A stretch of 64,000 nt of DNA from contig JASJOG010000559.1 of the NCBI GenBank assembly GCA_030142905.1, positions 50,015-114,014 of the forward strand. The letters run 5' to 3'. The notes below the pieces were generated by a model. That model was not told where the DNA came from. It did not search any database and saw only the letters and a list, made by a program, of their open reading frames with translations. Origin of the DNA: Heliopora coerulea (Eukaryota; Cnidaria; Anthozoa; Scleralcyonacea; Helioporidae). Made by a program: the position numbers and the translations under genes. Positions 20,506-31,117 of the stretch are shown here, one piece after another. How positions within the stretch are numbered: the first letter of the stretch is position 1; each line of letters starts with the position of its first letter.

Positions 20506-21169
20506 AGTGTGTGGCATTAGGCTTTTATCTCACCAAGAAAATGAATCACTAGTATATCACAGCCAGTTTTCTCAATGCTGCTGCTTTTAGATTTCTGTCT
20601 TTATAATCTTGTAATGTGTGGTTCCACCAAAGTTCGTTTTCCTGGTAAAAATCAATGAGGGTGTCTATATGTCCATCATTCCATTCTTTTTCTTTCTTTC
20701 CGTCTAGGCTCTTGATAATTTCTGATCTCAAAAACTCTAGGTCTTTATAAAATTTCCACCTGGACACGTAACTACTGTCTGCCTGAACTCTTTTTACTTC
20801 CCTGGTCATAGATGTCCGTTAACTATGAAGGAGTTTCTTCAATTCTGCTCCGCTCACGTTAAAACGTAAGGACAACATTTGGGTTTCATCCACCTTTTTT
20901 GAATAATCCTTGTAGGCCAGCAGGGATGTATTCCATAAACTCGGGGAGTCTTTTAGAGCTAGTATTAGCTCTTTCTTTTGATTATTTGCCAATTTACTTT
21001 CTTCGTCCCTTCGAGTCGCCATGATCGTTACCCACGTGACCAAACCAAGTTTTCTGATTGGTTATACAACCAAAACATTGCGGCTATCGTTGCGGGAAGT
21101 TTAAACCAATTCAACTTTCGGCAATGTTGCCCGCAACAAAACGGTTGCGAAGCCCGTTGCTTGTGAGGG

Positions 21170-21241
21170 CTGTTACACTTGCAATAAACCTCGCAATTTT
21201 GTTGCGCCACAAAATCACGTGAAAGATTGCAAGTGTAACAG
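21170..21241. repeat. Harbinger right-end hairpin, 16-bp inverted repeat
   Basis: ctgttacacttgcaat (21170-21185) and attgcaagtgtaacag (21226-21241) are perfect inverses 40 bp apart. They lie 150 bp upstream of the MADF start, where the transposon end should be. Short words based on ttgcgg/ccgcaac recur between 21075 and 21160, possibly transposase-binding subrepeats. Confidence 0.6.
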
Positions 21242-21243
21242 GA

Positions 21244-22119
21244 AAGGTCGTATGTTATTGGTCAATTGAGTTCAGAGTAATTTCCGGTGGATGAATATCA
21301 CGTTCAATTGAGGAGAATATAGGACATGAATTTGTTTGCAACGACGTTGCTGCCTGGATAATATTTTGCGCCTGTTGGCCATTTGAACTGCTTTGACTGA
21401 GCCAACAATCCAAGAGCAATTCCATCACTTCAATATTTCCTGCCGGTTTTCCGTTGGACAGTAACTGATTCCTCACGGTGTTGATCTTTTTATGTACTTC
21501 TACCAAGCGCCCTCCCTCATCACGTTTCACTTCCATTTTGAAGCCGTAGTAGGCCTTGCTCTCTTTAATTGCACTTTTATTCTTCTGGTAGTAGGCTTTA
21601 TTGCGATCATACTTGCTAAGCCCCGCAGAACGTGGAGTTGTGCTTTGCGCAGAGGTAGAAGTCCGAGCTGTTGGATGAGAGCAACCGAGCATATTTGTTT
21701 ATATTTATAATATTACAAGCTTCAAGTATGCGCCAAAAAGAATACAGATGGCTATGACGCATCGCGCACGTAATAAAATGTGAATCGTGCCCAAACACTG
21801 CGCGGGTAGGATGACTATAAGTGAATGAAGATGTGCAGGACGTCTCGAATGATTATAATACGACGTATAACAACCAGAAAAATCAGTAAATGTGGCATGT
21901 TCAGCCATTTATTGCTTTATATATTGTTTAGCTGTATTTTAAAAACACATTTTAAAAGCATTTCTGTAAGCTTTAGGCTCTAGGCCACGCTTGTGGAGCT
22001 CTACGCTGTCCAGTTCAGTCACGCTTCAAAGTGCCCGCCATTTTGAAACATGCAACCGCCATACGAAGCCAGAAATGTGGGAGGAGCTTACCGTTTTATA
22101 GCATCGCTCCGTGTTTAAC
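21244..22119 (-). repeat. Repeat block copy 1 with unknown ORF
   Basis: Nearly identical to 35472-36385 apart from a 37-bp indel near 21700. On the - strand it reads TATA-like box (ctataaaa), an ATGGCGG leader, then the ORF. The right side is cut by the transposon at 22120. Confidence 0.85.
21255..21692 (-). CDS. Unrecognised 145-residue ORF in repeat block
   Basis: Starts MLGCSHPTARTSTS; a Ser/Thr-rich N-terminus, then a basic helical segment (YDRNKAYYQKNK, KMEVKRDEGGRLVEV) and an LLLDCWLSQSSSNGQQ stretch. The second copy at 35497-35922 stays open with only conservative changes, which suggests it was coding when duplicated. Further short frames upstream in the block (21616-21908) may be exons or chance. 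It is probably the first coding exon of a mobile-element gene. No family recognised. Confidence 0.45.
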   Translation of the reverse strand: MLGCSHPTARTSTSAQSTTPRSAGLSKYDRNKAYYQKNKSAIKESKAYYGFKMEVKRDEGGRLVEVHKKINTVRNQLLSNGKPAGNIEVMELLLDCWLSQSSSNGQQAQNIIQAATSLQTNSCPIFSSIERDIHPPEITLNSIDQ

Positions 22120-22250
22120 GGTTTATGGTCGTTTCGTACTCCCGTCATTTCGTACTCTGGTTGTTTCGTACCCAGGCTTGGTCGTTTCGTACTCAAGCTA
22201 GGTCGTTTCGTACTCATCATGACTCGTACTCATCATGACTTTCGTACTCA

Positions 22251-22472
22251 TCATGACTCATCATGACATCGTTTCGTACTCATCATGACATGGGCATTTT
22301 CTAAATAAGAAAGAAATTGTACTAATTGACCAAATGTTTCATTGTACCAGTTTTTACCATACAGAGCGCGCACAAGTTGCATATATGATAAGCCAAATTT
22401 CCTAAAACTGTTTGCTTTTCTGTACCTGTTTTTTGGGAGTTGATGATTTTGTGCGACTTGTAACTTTGACAT
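22251..22472 (-). CDS. Basic C-terminal exon-like frame in PHD transposon
   Basis: 73 codons ending near the left terminal repeats. The first half is basic, with LPKNRYRKANSFRKFG and an aromatic stretch SYMQLVRALYGKNWY. It lies downstream of the PHD and OTU-like frames on the same strand and could be their last exon. No domain recognised. Confidence 0.3.
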   Translation of the reverse strand: MSKLQVAQNHQLPKNRYRKANSFRKFGLSYMQLVRALYGKNWYNETFGQLVQFLSYLENAHVMMSTKRCHDES

Positions 22473-22629
22473 CTGTTTGCTGCTCGCTTGATTGGTCTGT
22501 TTTCCGGCAGGTTGGTGGAGATAACGATTGACTGATCAGAGGTGAGGTTGGCTGGGTTGGTATTGACATTTCCTATAAAAATGAAAAATTCTATTTATTG
22601 ACCATTTATTAAAAATTTACCAATGCATT

Positions 22630-22668
22630 GGAAAGAAAGAATGAAAGAAAGAAAGAAAGAAAGAAAGA
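22630..22668. repeat. (GAAA)n microsatellite
   Basis: Runs of gaaa with one interruption, inside the PHD transposon. Confidence 0.9.
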
Positions 22669-22769
22669 GGTAGGGAGCTAATTACTCTTCCTTGCAGCCT
22701 TTTTAGGCTGAATTGCGAAGGTGCTATTTCGACGTGGCCATGTCAAAGCATTAGTTAATTACAAAAAAG

Positions 22770-23051
22770 CTAGTGAGTAATCGAGTAAAAGAAACAAAAT
22801 TCACATACCTGTTCTTTGCATGAGTTAGATAAGTCAACTGTGACAGGCTTCGTTGTTGCAAGTAATGGCACGAAGTGATTCGGAGTCCATATGCCTCTAA
22901 ATGGTACCAACACACTGCTCCACATAATGACGATGGGCGCTCTGGATGAATCTTCCTCTGTCGGTACAAATGTTCTATGCAAGATTGGAACTGTTTTGTC
23001 CAAGAGGCCATTCACAGGTGGATAAACTGACATAATCCTCGTCTTCAGCAC
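22770..23051 (-). pseudogene. OTU-like protease C-terminal fragment
   Basis: Reads PIVIMWSSVLVPFRGIWTP followed by NHFVPLL. The NHFVPLL block also ends the OTU-like frame at 31753-32649, where it is preceded by a similar IHVLF strand; in OTU cysteine proteases the catalytic His lies in such a C-terminal strand. The Cys-containing half is absent here. Splicing to the PHD exon 60 bp upstream is possible but not proven. Confidence 0.45.
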
Positions 23052-23112
23052 TGTTGATGCGGCACTTATAGTCTAAGTGGATGAAAAAGTACCGTTCACT
23101 GCACAGTACCGT

Positions 23113-23331
23113 TCACTGCACAAAAATACCACCAACGTGCGTACAAGACGAACACAGATAATCCTCGGAGAGGTCTTGTAAAACTTTTAAATCTCTCAGA
23201 GACAGGTTCTCACAGCGAGAATGGTACCACATTTGGCATCCTTCGCAAAAGATGGAATTATCATTGCATTGCAGACTGCAAGTACCACATGGCCATTTGC
23301 GCTTAAGTGTGCGTGTAGATTTTCTAACCAT
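23113..23331 (-). CDS. PHD finger exon carried by DNA transposon
   Basis: ATG 23331 gives a basic start, then a full C4HC3 pattern: CGTC, CNDNSIFCEGC, WYHSRC, and YLCSSC. PHD fingers read histone tails; in cnidarian genomes such fingers are often attached to transposon proteins. The frame ends at 23113, but a GT after the last Cys pair (ggtatttttg) could be a splice donor toward the OTU-like frame. Two adjacent copies of cagtgaacggtactgtg lie just downstream. Confidence 0.65.
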   Translation of the reverse strand: MVRKSTRTLKRKWPCGTCSLQCNDNSIFCEGCQMWYHSRCENLSLRDLKVLQDLSEDYLCSSCTHVGGIFVQ

Positions 23332-23996
23332 TTTGAAAAGTGATCTTCAGTAGATAAATTTCTATCTGCAGAGCGAAGAGCTTAGATGTTACAGGGCACA
23401 AGGTCAAGTCAATAAAGGAAGAGGATTGTTATTGTCAACCAATTTATTGGAATAATTACCATTGGGTTCATTGTGCCATTACGGTCATTATGCAAAAGAT
23501 ACTCCACGCGTTGGCGTAGCGCTTTGTTAAGTCACTATGACTCATTTTGAAAAAATGCATCTGTTTTTAAGTTAATGGTTTAATGAGTGTTCTAAATCAA
23601 TTTCTGACATATGAGGTAACGTTCTGTCCAATCAATGATACATATATGATACAATTAGGGTTCAAGTATGAAGTGTGAACTATTTCACGGGTTTATTTAC
23701 GTTTTAAAAATGACGTATATTGATTAAGCAATATAGACAAAAATTAGGCTATAAAACATTTTAAGTTTAACAACTCGTTGCATGCTTGAAAAAACAGTAA
23801 AAACCCTGTTAAAAAACCCCGCTGTACTTTAAGTTATATCTGATCACTATTTCGGCAGTATAAGCAGTCATCGAGCGTTATAGAGTACGAAACGACCAGA
23901 ATTGGAGTACGAAACGACCATCACCTAGGGTACGAAACGACCAGGTAGTTGAGTACGAAATGACGAGAGTACGAAACGACCTGATACCTGTTTAAC

Positions 23997-24260
23997 CGAC
24001 CACAAAAAGCTGAAAGGCCAATTAATGCACTCCCTCCCCAACGACAAATCGGGTATTACTGTATTAAAAGACAACCAGTCTAATTTATGTCCTGTTCATT
24101 TCGTCCACTTGTTACCACTGGCACCATTTTTATCCGGATCTCCAAAGGATATCTGCACTATCAGAACTTGACGAAAATATTCGGGAGTTTCGGGATCAAT
24201 TTAGTGTTATGAATTTGGGGGACTGCCCCCCAAATTTACGTTTGGAAGGCCCTGGCCTCC
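23997..24260. repeat. Dispersed repeat, copy A
   Basis: Shares long blocks with 30333-30860, including ggccaattaatgcac, cgacaaatcgggtatt and aatttatgtcctgttcattt followed by cgtccactt. No coding seen. Confidence 0.75.
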
Positions 24261-24935
24261 TTACCCCCCTTCCTCGCGACGTCTAAGAAAATCACAGCGG
24301 AAAAGATACAACAGAAGACCGCTAATTGGAAAGCACTTGGTCCAGATATGGTACGGGGTTATTGGTTTAAAAATTCCCGAAGTATTCACGTAGTTCTAAA
24401 GAACAATTATAAGGAATGTTTAGAAAATGGAGAGGTATTAACATAGATGATAGAAGTTTTGTTTTGGTACAGAAAGATAAGGAATACTGGAATGCTGGCT
24501 GAAGAATATATTAATTAATAACTGAAAGAATAGAATTAAGAATTCCGTCATTTAGACGCATTATTTGACCATTGATCATAGTACAAACGATCAAAGTTTA
24601 AAAAATCGTAAAAGGTAATGTTTAGTTATTCGGAAAATAAGTCTTTCTTTTTGTATTTCTTTCGGAAATACATTACAAATCCTTTCATTCCTTTGAGCTC
24701 TGTTCGCATACGCTTATAGTCTTTACTTGTGGTGGTTTATTCCGGTCAAAACGCATGTAAGAATTGCCAGCTATCAAGTACGAATCCCTCATGGATAAAT
24801 ATGTCTGTACTTAGTTATCTCATTCTAAAATAAAAAATAAAACATAGCCACGTAGACAAACAGCTTCGTGGGCCCCAGGCCTTCGTGGGTCCTAGGTACG
24901 TGCCTATAGTGCCTATTGGTTAATCCGCCATTGTA

Positions 24936-24983
<48 letters not shown>
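24936..24983. repeat. (TA)n microsatellite
   Basis: About 23 uninterrupted TA units. Confidence 0.95.
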
Positions 24984-24987
<4 letters not shown>

Positions 24988-25299
24988 AATTGTGTTAGTC
25001 AACTATAGGATGAATAATGATAACTTAAACATAACCACCGAAATTTTCACTTTTATTCACAATTTGAGCTAAATGTTATTTGTAACCAAATTTATCCACA
25101 ATAGGTCCATTCGCGAAAATATGCCTGGGGCCCTGCTGGTCGTTAATCCACCCCTTCAATTCATACTTTTGGAACACCTTTGAAAATGAACCTGAGCATT
25201 CAAAAACGTGCGTAGATATATGAATAGACTGTTCACTATTAGACCAAATGTCTAGTAGCTTCAATCAGGTAAACGTTAATTGCAAGTTTCATTCATATA

Positions 25300-25560
25300 A
25301 CTAGATCAATAGGACAACTTCTATAACCAGGATTACCAAGGTAACTAGAATCACCAGGATTAAAGGGATAACTGGAATAACCTACTAGATAAGCTAGACC
25401 ACTGGGATAACAAGAATGACAACGATCAAAGTGGTAACTGGAATAACCAATATAACTAGCATAAACTCGATCACCAGGACAACTATAATAAAAAAGAGCA
25501 TCAGGATAACTAGAATCACCAAGCTTACCTGGATTACTAAAATAACTAAAGTCCATGAGG
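25300..25560. repeat. Degenerate short tandem repeat (ACTAGAATMACCAGG-like)
   Basis: Variants of taactagaatcaccagg/ataactggaataacc recur many times at roughly 10-bp multiples. Apparent open frames across it are low-complexity artefacts. Confidence 0.6.
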
Positions 25561-27061
25561 AAACTCCTAACCTTCAAGCGGCCAATCAAAAATGTTTCGA
25601 AATTATTAAAGACTGGTTCCCACGAGTGATGCAAACGCAAGCATAAGCACTACCAAAATTTACGCGTGAGCGTAAAACGAGTAAAGAACCTTTCTTTTCA
25701 CTTTTGTCTGGCTCTAAGGCTCTCGTTTTGGTTTATTTCTTACATGCGCTTGTGCTTATGCTCCCGTTTCAGGAAGTCTCGGGAATCCCTGATTTGTCTT
25801 GTCTTTTGTTTCAACCTTGTGATTGCGCTTGCTTCTGTAGTGTGAACCAGGTTTAAACCTGGACCTACATGTCAACAATTTGGAAATAAAGTTAGACTTC
25901 TATGTGAACATTTCTGAGGAAATATGGCCTATCAACCATTGTTTGATTAGCACTACACAATATCACACTTTATTTTCCAATCATCTGCCTCCCTTTCTTG
26001 TATTAAAAAAAATTGTTGTTCAATTGCCATCGGTGTGAAGTTTTGTATCCGATTAATTTTTTGAGAAACGAGCATTGTAACATTTTTTTGTTCAATTTTA
26101 CCGTTAATTTTAAAACTCTAAAACATCTTAAAACGTTCGTAGTTTTACCTCCCAGGTCGGAAACAATGCTAGAAATAAGAACACGCTGGATCCCTGTACA
26201 CAGACACACGAGCGAGGCAAACGATCGCTCATACTAATTTTTAAAACACTTTTTACCTCACCAATATCAATTTACTAATCCGGAATTAAACAAAAGCTTA
26301 CCACAGTTTCTCTGTTTCCCGCAGTTTATCGAAAGAGATAGAGAGAGTAATTGGCTACTTAACGAAGAGCTTATTCGTAATCGTATGACCGTTGGGTATT
26401 AGAAGTTTCGCTCTTAACTCGTTGTGCTCGGTTTATCTGTACTCTAAAAACAAAAAAGCTAAAAGTATCGTATAATATCGAAATAAATAATTAAAAAATT
26501 ATTATTCTAAATATAAACACAAAATAATTTGTTTCGCTTCTAATGATTTTTTGATGAGTTTCGGAGTTGCATTGTCGTCATATCAGATATTTTTCTTGCT
26601 TTTATTAGTCGTGGTGAACAATCAGAATAGATTTCAATTAAAGAGCGGTTTTCAAAATATAATCATTGTGGTTGTAAATTTTGGTTTTTTGTGTAGTCTT
26701 TGCTTAAATATTGAACTCAAGTAGACTTCGTTGGTTGGCTGCAATTTTTGATAATTAACACATGAAGATGCACCAAAAGAAAAGAATTCGTATATATTGT
26801 ACTTGAATGCCTGCAAATTGGAAACAACATGCTTGCTCTTGGAAAGTGATTTTGTGAACAGATAAACTGTGAAGAAAGTTGATTTCAAGAACACTTAATA
26901 GTAAAACTGATTAGCTGAGAAAGTTAATTGGTAATTCTTCCCCCGTATAACCTCAATCACGCAGCTGTTGGATTTTCCTGTCAACTGAAAGCTAATTTAA
27001 GTTCGTCACCTTTCGTCGGTTGTGTTAGTGTGCGACAAAATTGGAATCGAACGGTGGCGGA

Positions 27062-27883
27062 ATGAGTGTGGAAACAACTGACTCAGCTCCAAAGGTTAAC
27101 AAAGTGTTTTTATGGACGGCACCAAGATGCATGTCCACAGCATTTGAACGTTCTATCATGAATATTAAGAAAGGGAAAGTTTTTCACGAGCCATACGCTT
27201 CTGTCTATTATTTTGGACCTGAGAGAATCAGTTGTCGTTACTCCAGCAAACCTGTTGACCCAAAAGCCACGTATAAAGAAGTCAGCACGGATCTCTCTAA
27301 AAAATATAATGGGGTGGATTTTGTTTTTTCCAAGGATATGGCATATTATATACAAGGTAACTTTGAAATTCTTCGTCAAGATGGTTTGAATGATTATAAA
27401 CACTCCTTCCTAATCCGTAATCCTAAGAAGGCCATTCCCTCTCTTTACCGAGCCTCCACAAACACGGAGAAGACTGGTTGGGACTATTTTGATCCGGACG
27501 AAGCTGGATTTCGCCAAATGCTTGATTTGTACTATTTTGTCGTGAAAGAATTCAAGTGTACACCAGTAATTATCGATGCTGACGATGTACTCGAATCGCC
27601 TGAAGAAATGATGCGAAAATATTGCGAGGCAACTGGATTGTCTTACCAAGAAAACATGACAGAATGGGAGCCAAAACCAGTTCCAGAATGGGATGTATGG
27701 GATGGGTGGCATGATGCCGTACTCAAAAGTTCAGGGTTCCTTAAACAAAAGAAGAGCAAAGAGCTTAGGAAGAGTTCTAGTTTTAATTGCCTAAAGGAAG
27801 ATGTTGTTGACGCAATCAATGAAGGTTTACACTGTTACAAGATTCTGCATGAAAAGAGGCTGCGTCCAAACATTACGCTTTAA
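27062..27883 (+). CDS. Sulfotransferase-like protein, intact single exon
   Basis: 273 residues from ATG 27062; an in-frame extension to 27041 would start with TTG, so it is not used. The N-terminal strand and loop WTAPRCMSTAFERS (residues 18-31) is the 5'-phosphosulfate (PAPS) binding loop. A second motif, IRNPKKAIPSLYR (about 118-130), matches the 3'-phosphate-binding RxP..A..S element. KDMAYYIQG and the C-terminal helix fit the sulfotransferase P-loop fold. Enzymes of this kind move a sulfuryl group from PAPS to a small acceptor; the acceptor cannot be read from sequence. No signal peptide or membrane segment, so probably cytosolic. Nearest relatives by motif are the small bacterial and plant-type sulfotransferase family rather than Golgi carbohydrate enzymes (inference). 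Absence of introns may reflect retroposition or ancient transfer. Confidence 0.85.
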   Translation: MSVETTDSAPKVNKVFLWTAPRCMSTAFERSIMNIKKGKVFHEPYASVYYFGPERISCRYSSKPVDPKATYKEVSTDLSKKYNGVDFVFSKDMAYYIQGNFEILRQDGLNDYKHSFLIRNPKKAIPSLYRASTNTEKTGWDYFDPDEAGFRQMLDLYYFVVKEFKCTPVIIDADDVLESPEEMMRKYCEATGLSYQENMTEWEPKPVPEWDVWDGWHDAVLKSSGFLKQKKSKELRKSSSFNCLKEDVVDAINEGLHCYKILHEKRLRPNITL

Positions 27884-29262
27884 TTAATCTGCACGCTGAG
27901 TCTTCCAGAAATTGACTTTTAATCTTACAATTATACGGTAGATGTAAACGGACTGTGACGTGGGAAAGTTCGAAGTACTGAGTGGAGGGAATCTCTGTAG
28001 AAATATCAATCCCTAGAATAGAATATGTAATAAGGCCATAACCTATTCAAGGTCAATATAGTAAAACTCAATCAAATCTAGTGATTAATATTGTAGTAGA
28101 TAATTGCAAACCAAACGTTAATTACTTATGTTGACCAATAGTTGAAGAGAACTAAAGTATAAGTTAAAATTATATAAAGGCGATGTCAACTGACCGACCT
28201 GGTAGAAATCATTGAAAACCCAAGGTCCATTGTTTAGTATCTGCAAGAGCTGTGGTAAGCAAATCTAAGTTGACCACAGTGAGGCTATCAGTATTCCTGC
28301 TGCTCTGTCTTGAATTATCTCTTGGCTGCATCTGGGAATAAGACTGAAAGGTGGAAAGGCATGGTAACTTTTAGTGAGCCAGTTTTAGTTCAACATCTTT
28401 TTTTCAATTTACAACTGGAATCTCAACATGTTGCATCACACTTCAGCACTGATGAACACAACGTTAACACCTATGAAATGTGAATGTTAATTAAGTGTTT
28501 TCACTTAATCATTAACCACATTACACCAGTCTATAGTGAATGTATCGAAAACCATACAACCTGGGTCTATTGCAAACAGATCTACCTCTAAACCATGACA
28601 TTTCTCTAGCATTTCTTGCAAGTGATTCCTATTTTACATTAATACATAACCATTTTGAAATTTTTCCAGATTTCATATCAGCCTCTACGTTTGCTTTACC
28701 GGCAATGTGGACAGTTGATATCCAAAGTTTGTGTGGTGTGGACTATTCCCACATTCCAAATTTTAAATCATTGAGGGTATTGAATTTTGTACCTTACCAT
28801 ATTATTAACATATGCTACAACAGTAATGTTATCCATTTTTACTTGTGTATGTAATCCCAAATCATTGGTGCACAAGTATGTCAGTACAAAAAATGCTTAT
28901 TGAAGTTCTAATTCGTTTACCTATGTAATCTTTTTGTTCAATGTCAGTCCATCTAATCTCTGTTTAAAAGGTCTTCTTTTACTTCATAGCAACCATTGGT
29001 GAATGAATCAAACTGCATAATTGTATGTCTGAATTTCTGCAATGAACTGATTGGTTGAATTTTATTGTTTTGAACTCATCTTTAGGAAAATTGCATCATG
29101 GACACTAAAATCCCAGGGAATTTTGCCTCCTGGATTGTTGGATTTTTAGCAATTAACAAACTTGCACAAGTGAGAATAGTTTTTTTCAGTTTTTACTTAA
29201 GTAGGTATAACTGTCATTATCATGAAATGATAACTTCACAATTAACCTACACTGTTGAAGTC
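27884..29262. other. Downstream intergenic DNA, nothing recognised
   Basis: AT-rich. It would hold the 3' UTR of the sulfotransferase-like gene. Short frames such as 28540-28854 are low-complexity and show no domain. Confidence 0.55.
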
Positions 29263-29263
29263 A

Positions 29264-29349
29264 ACTGAAAAATGTTGACTCGAGCGGGATTTGAACTCGC
29301 ACCTTCGGAATACCGGTCCGCCGCCCTACCCGTTGAGCTATCGGGTCCA
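29264..29349 (-). repeat. tRNA-like SINE
   Basis: On -: ggacccgatagctcaacggg (A box region), then gcggcggaccggtattccga and gcgagttcaaatcccgc (B box). The anticodon-type loop reads CCGGTAT, with C instead of U33, so it is not a normal tRNA. Arrangement fits a tRNA-derived SINE head. Confidence 0.6.
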
Positions 29350-29641
29350 CAGGGATTGGAGGAGAGTTTTTATCCAATTTAAATGCACGAAATATTCTCG
29401 CGACAACTTAACGCTATCCATGAGATTGGATGTGCAGTGTTTCAATTCTATTTCAGAATCATCCTGAAGTGCTAACCCTAAAAATACAAGCATTTGTTTC
29501 GGGGCAATGACAGGTTTCTATGGAAGGAGGAGAAAGCCTAGTTCTGCCGCAGCTTTGAATTGTCTGTGATATTCCGGTAACGTCCATTATTTTGTGTCAC
29601 CTTGGAGATAAGAACTATCAATACACCTGTATACCTAGAGT

Positions 29642-30116
29642 TTAAATGACCCAGCCACGAACATTGGCATAAACTGGCTTGAGCAACTTTTTAAATATTC
29701 GTGGGATACTCGATTGCACATTTGGGAGGGATGTATACTTACACAGCTTTTCCTCAGTGAATATGAATTTCATAGGAATTTCTGGGGAACGTAGGCATGT
29801 AGAGACATAATCGAGACACAATGTCGTTGATACAACCTCGAACAGTTTATCTAGTTTCTGTGACTTGAAGCGAACGATCGGCCTCTCAGTTATATTGCAC
29901 GGAACAACTGAAGAGATCTTCCTCTTCATTTCTGTAACGCGAATTGAGACTGCTTTATCACTGGAATTTCATTCCAACTCCTTCACAACATATTTTACGA
30001 CTGAAGACCAGTCGTGTGTACCTGAATCACCATTGATCCAAGAAGTCACCGCATTACTATTTGCTTCAGTGTACTCTGAAAACATTATACCTGACACTTT
30101 CGTGGTTAGCTTATGA
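29642..30116 (-). pseudogene. Unrecognised ORF remnant, one internal stop
   Basis: The - frame from about 30116 runs to 29642, interrupted by one TGA near 29978. The distal part contains EIPMKFIFTEEKLCKY and SSIPRIFKKLLKPVYANVRG. Continuity over about 155 codons with one stop suggests a decayed gene or transposon exon. No family recognised. Confidence 0.3.
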
Positions 30117-30332
30117 TGTTAGCAACATTTGGTCCACGTCCAAATTCGAGAAGTGTCAAAACATCCTCCGACGCAGACTGTACAGCAGACCAAAATTTAT
30201 ATTGTTCTTATAAACGGTACTCTAGATTTGGGTTATACAAGGAATGCAAATAGACCTTTGCACAGTGGCGTAGCCAGGATTTTCCTTAGGGGGAGGGGGG
30301 GGGGGCGTCGTCCGACACGATAGGTCGTCAAT

Positions 30333-30860
30333 CGACCACAAAGAATTAAAAGGCCAATTAATGCACCCCTCCCCAACTTGGTCTGGGCTAATTTTTGCGA
30401 CCAATTCAAGAGGGAATATCCCTGCTACAGGTATTAAGTAGACTGTCGAACCTAAGGACCTCGCTAAATCAGAATTTTACTGGGGGGTCTGTAGGCATGC
30501 TCCCACTGAACATTTTGAAATCTTGATGTCTTGAAACACCATTTCTAGCAATCCCAGATAGCTATTTCCGTCAAAAATAATTGGTAAATTGATTGTCATT
30601 TTGCAGCTGTTTTTTTTTTTAATAAATAATGCTACTGTTGTGGAAGACAAAGGATTGTAATTCCTTAGACTGAGACATGTTCATCAAGACGAAGTTCGAC
30701 AAATCGGGTATTCCTGATTTATTAAAAGGCAACCAGTCTAATTTATGTCCTGTTCATTTCGTCCACTTGATACCACTTGCGCCATTTTTAAACGATTCTC
30801 CAAAGGATATCTGCAATATGAGAATTTGACGAAAATATTTGGGATTTTCAAGCAAAATTG
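30333..30860. repeat. Dispersed repeat, copy B
   Basis: Matches 23997-24260 in two blocks (about 30335-30375 and 30700-30850) separated by unmatched sequence. A G-run (30289-30304) and cagtggcgtagccagg just upstream look like another element's end. Confidence 0.7.
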
Positions 30861-31117
30861 GGATGGTTGGACTGTCTGAATAAATAATAAAAAGCGCATG
30901 AATTTAACATGAATAAATTTTTTATGGAATGTAACACGTGAAGGGGGCATGGCATCATGGCCCAGGCGCGGATACAGGATTTTTCGAACGTCGGTCAGAC
31001 CGTGACCAGTCGGCGCCCCCCCGAAAATTATAGATGCCCCCGGAAAATTATAGCAACCCCCCCGAAAATTAAGAAAGCGCAGTTACAATGCGTTAATATG
31101 GTATGTTAGCTGCGCAA

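Larger units (their letters stand above)
11079..21022 (-). pseudogene. Double MADF-domain protein, Harbinger partner, split by two retroelements
   Basis: Reading the - strand from ATG 21022 (MATRRDEESKLANN) there is a first MADF domain (LILALKDSPSLWNTS ... VSRWKFYKDLEFL) and the start of a second (HIDTLIDFYQENELWWNHT) to about 20550. The frame then meets the gypsy element. Beyond it (15783 down to 15378) the second MADF resumes with FDREHKRVEGSKRTGSGTDS and leads to a C-terminal FGKLVQETLMRFDD helix. The Penelope pair interrupts again, and at 11326 the frame resumes with AKKKINDVLFEVDMG and a Gln/Ser-rich tail to a TAG at 11079-11081. Further damage: TAA at 20819-20821, a frameshift and stop around 20510-20550, and an in-frame TAG at about 11181. 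MADF proteins bind DNA and help bring Harbinger transposase to DNA and the nucleus (family knowledge). Confidence 0.85.
9236..21243. mobile_element. PIF/Harbinger-type DNA transposon, 5'-truncated, with two nested retroelements
   Basis: Two convergent genes typical of PIF/Harbinger are present: a DDE transposase on + (9236-10464) and a MADF-domain protein on - (11079-21022). Between and inside them lie a Penelope pair (11327-15376) and a gypsy element (15788-20505). Removing both leaves an element of roughly 3.2 kb, a usual size for Harbinger. The right end is placed at a 16-bp inverted repeat, ctgttacacttgcaat at 21170-21185 and its inverse at 21226-21241, ending just before the next repeat block. 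No matching end is visible on the left, where the transposase N-terminus is also missing, so the left side is truncated. Confidence 0.7.
22120..23988. mobile_element. DNA transposon with GGTCGTTTCGTACTC end repeats, 8-bp target duplication
   Basis: TGTTTAAC stands on both sides (22112-22119 and 23989-23996). Ends are ggtttatggtcgtttcgtactc and, inverted, ggtatcaggtcgtttcgtactc (three mismatches). The core word gtttcgtactc recurs several times within about 160 bp of the left end and, in inverse, about 110 bp of the right end, like multiple transposase-binding sites. Inside, on -, are a PHD finger and the end of an OTU-like domain. No transposase is recognised, so it is non-autonomous or internally deleted. 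Confidence 0.8.
24261..27061. other. Mostly featureless intergenic DNA
   Basis: No gene recognised. It contains a (TA)n tract at 24936-24983 and a degenerate short tandem array around 25300-25560 based on taactagaatcaccagg. The last few hundred bases precede the sulfotransferase-like gene and should include its promoter; no clear TATA box is visible. Confidence 0.6.

Noticed and set aside
27041..27061. In-frame extension of the sulfotransferase-like gene
   Set aside because: It would begin with TTG; the first ATG is at 27062 and the P-loop lies at the usual distance from it.
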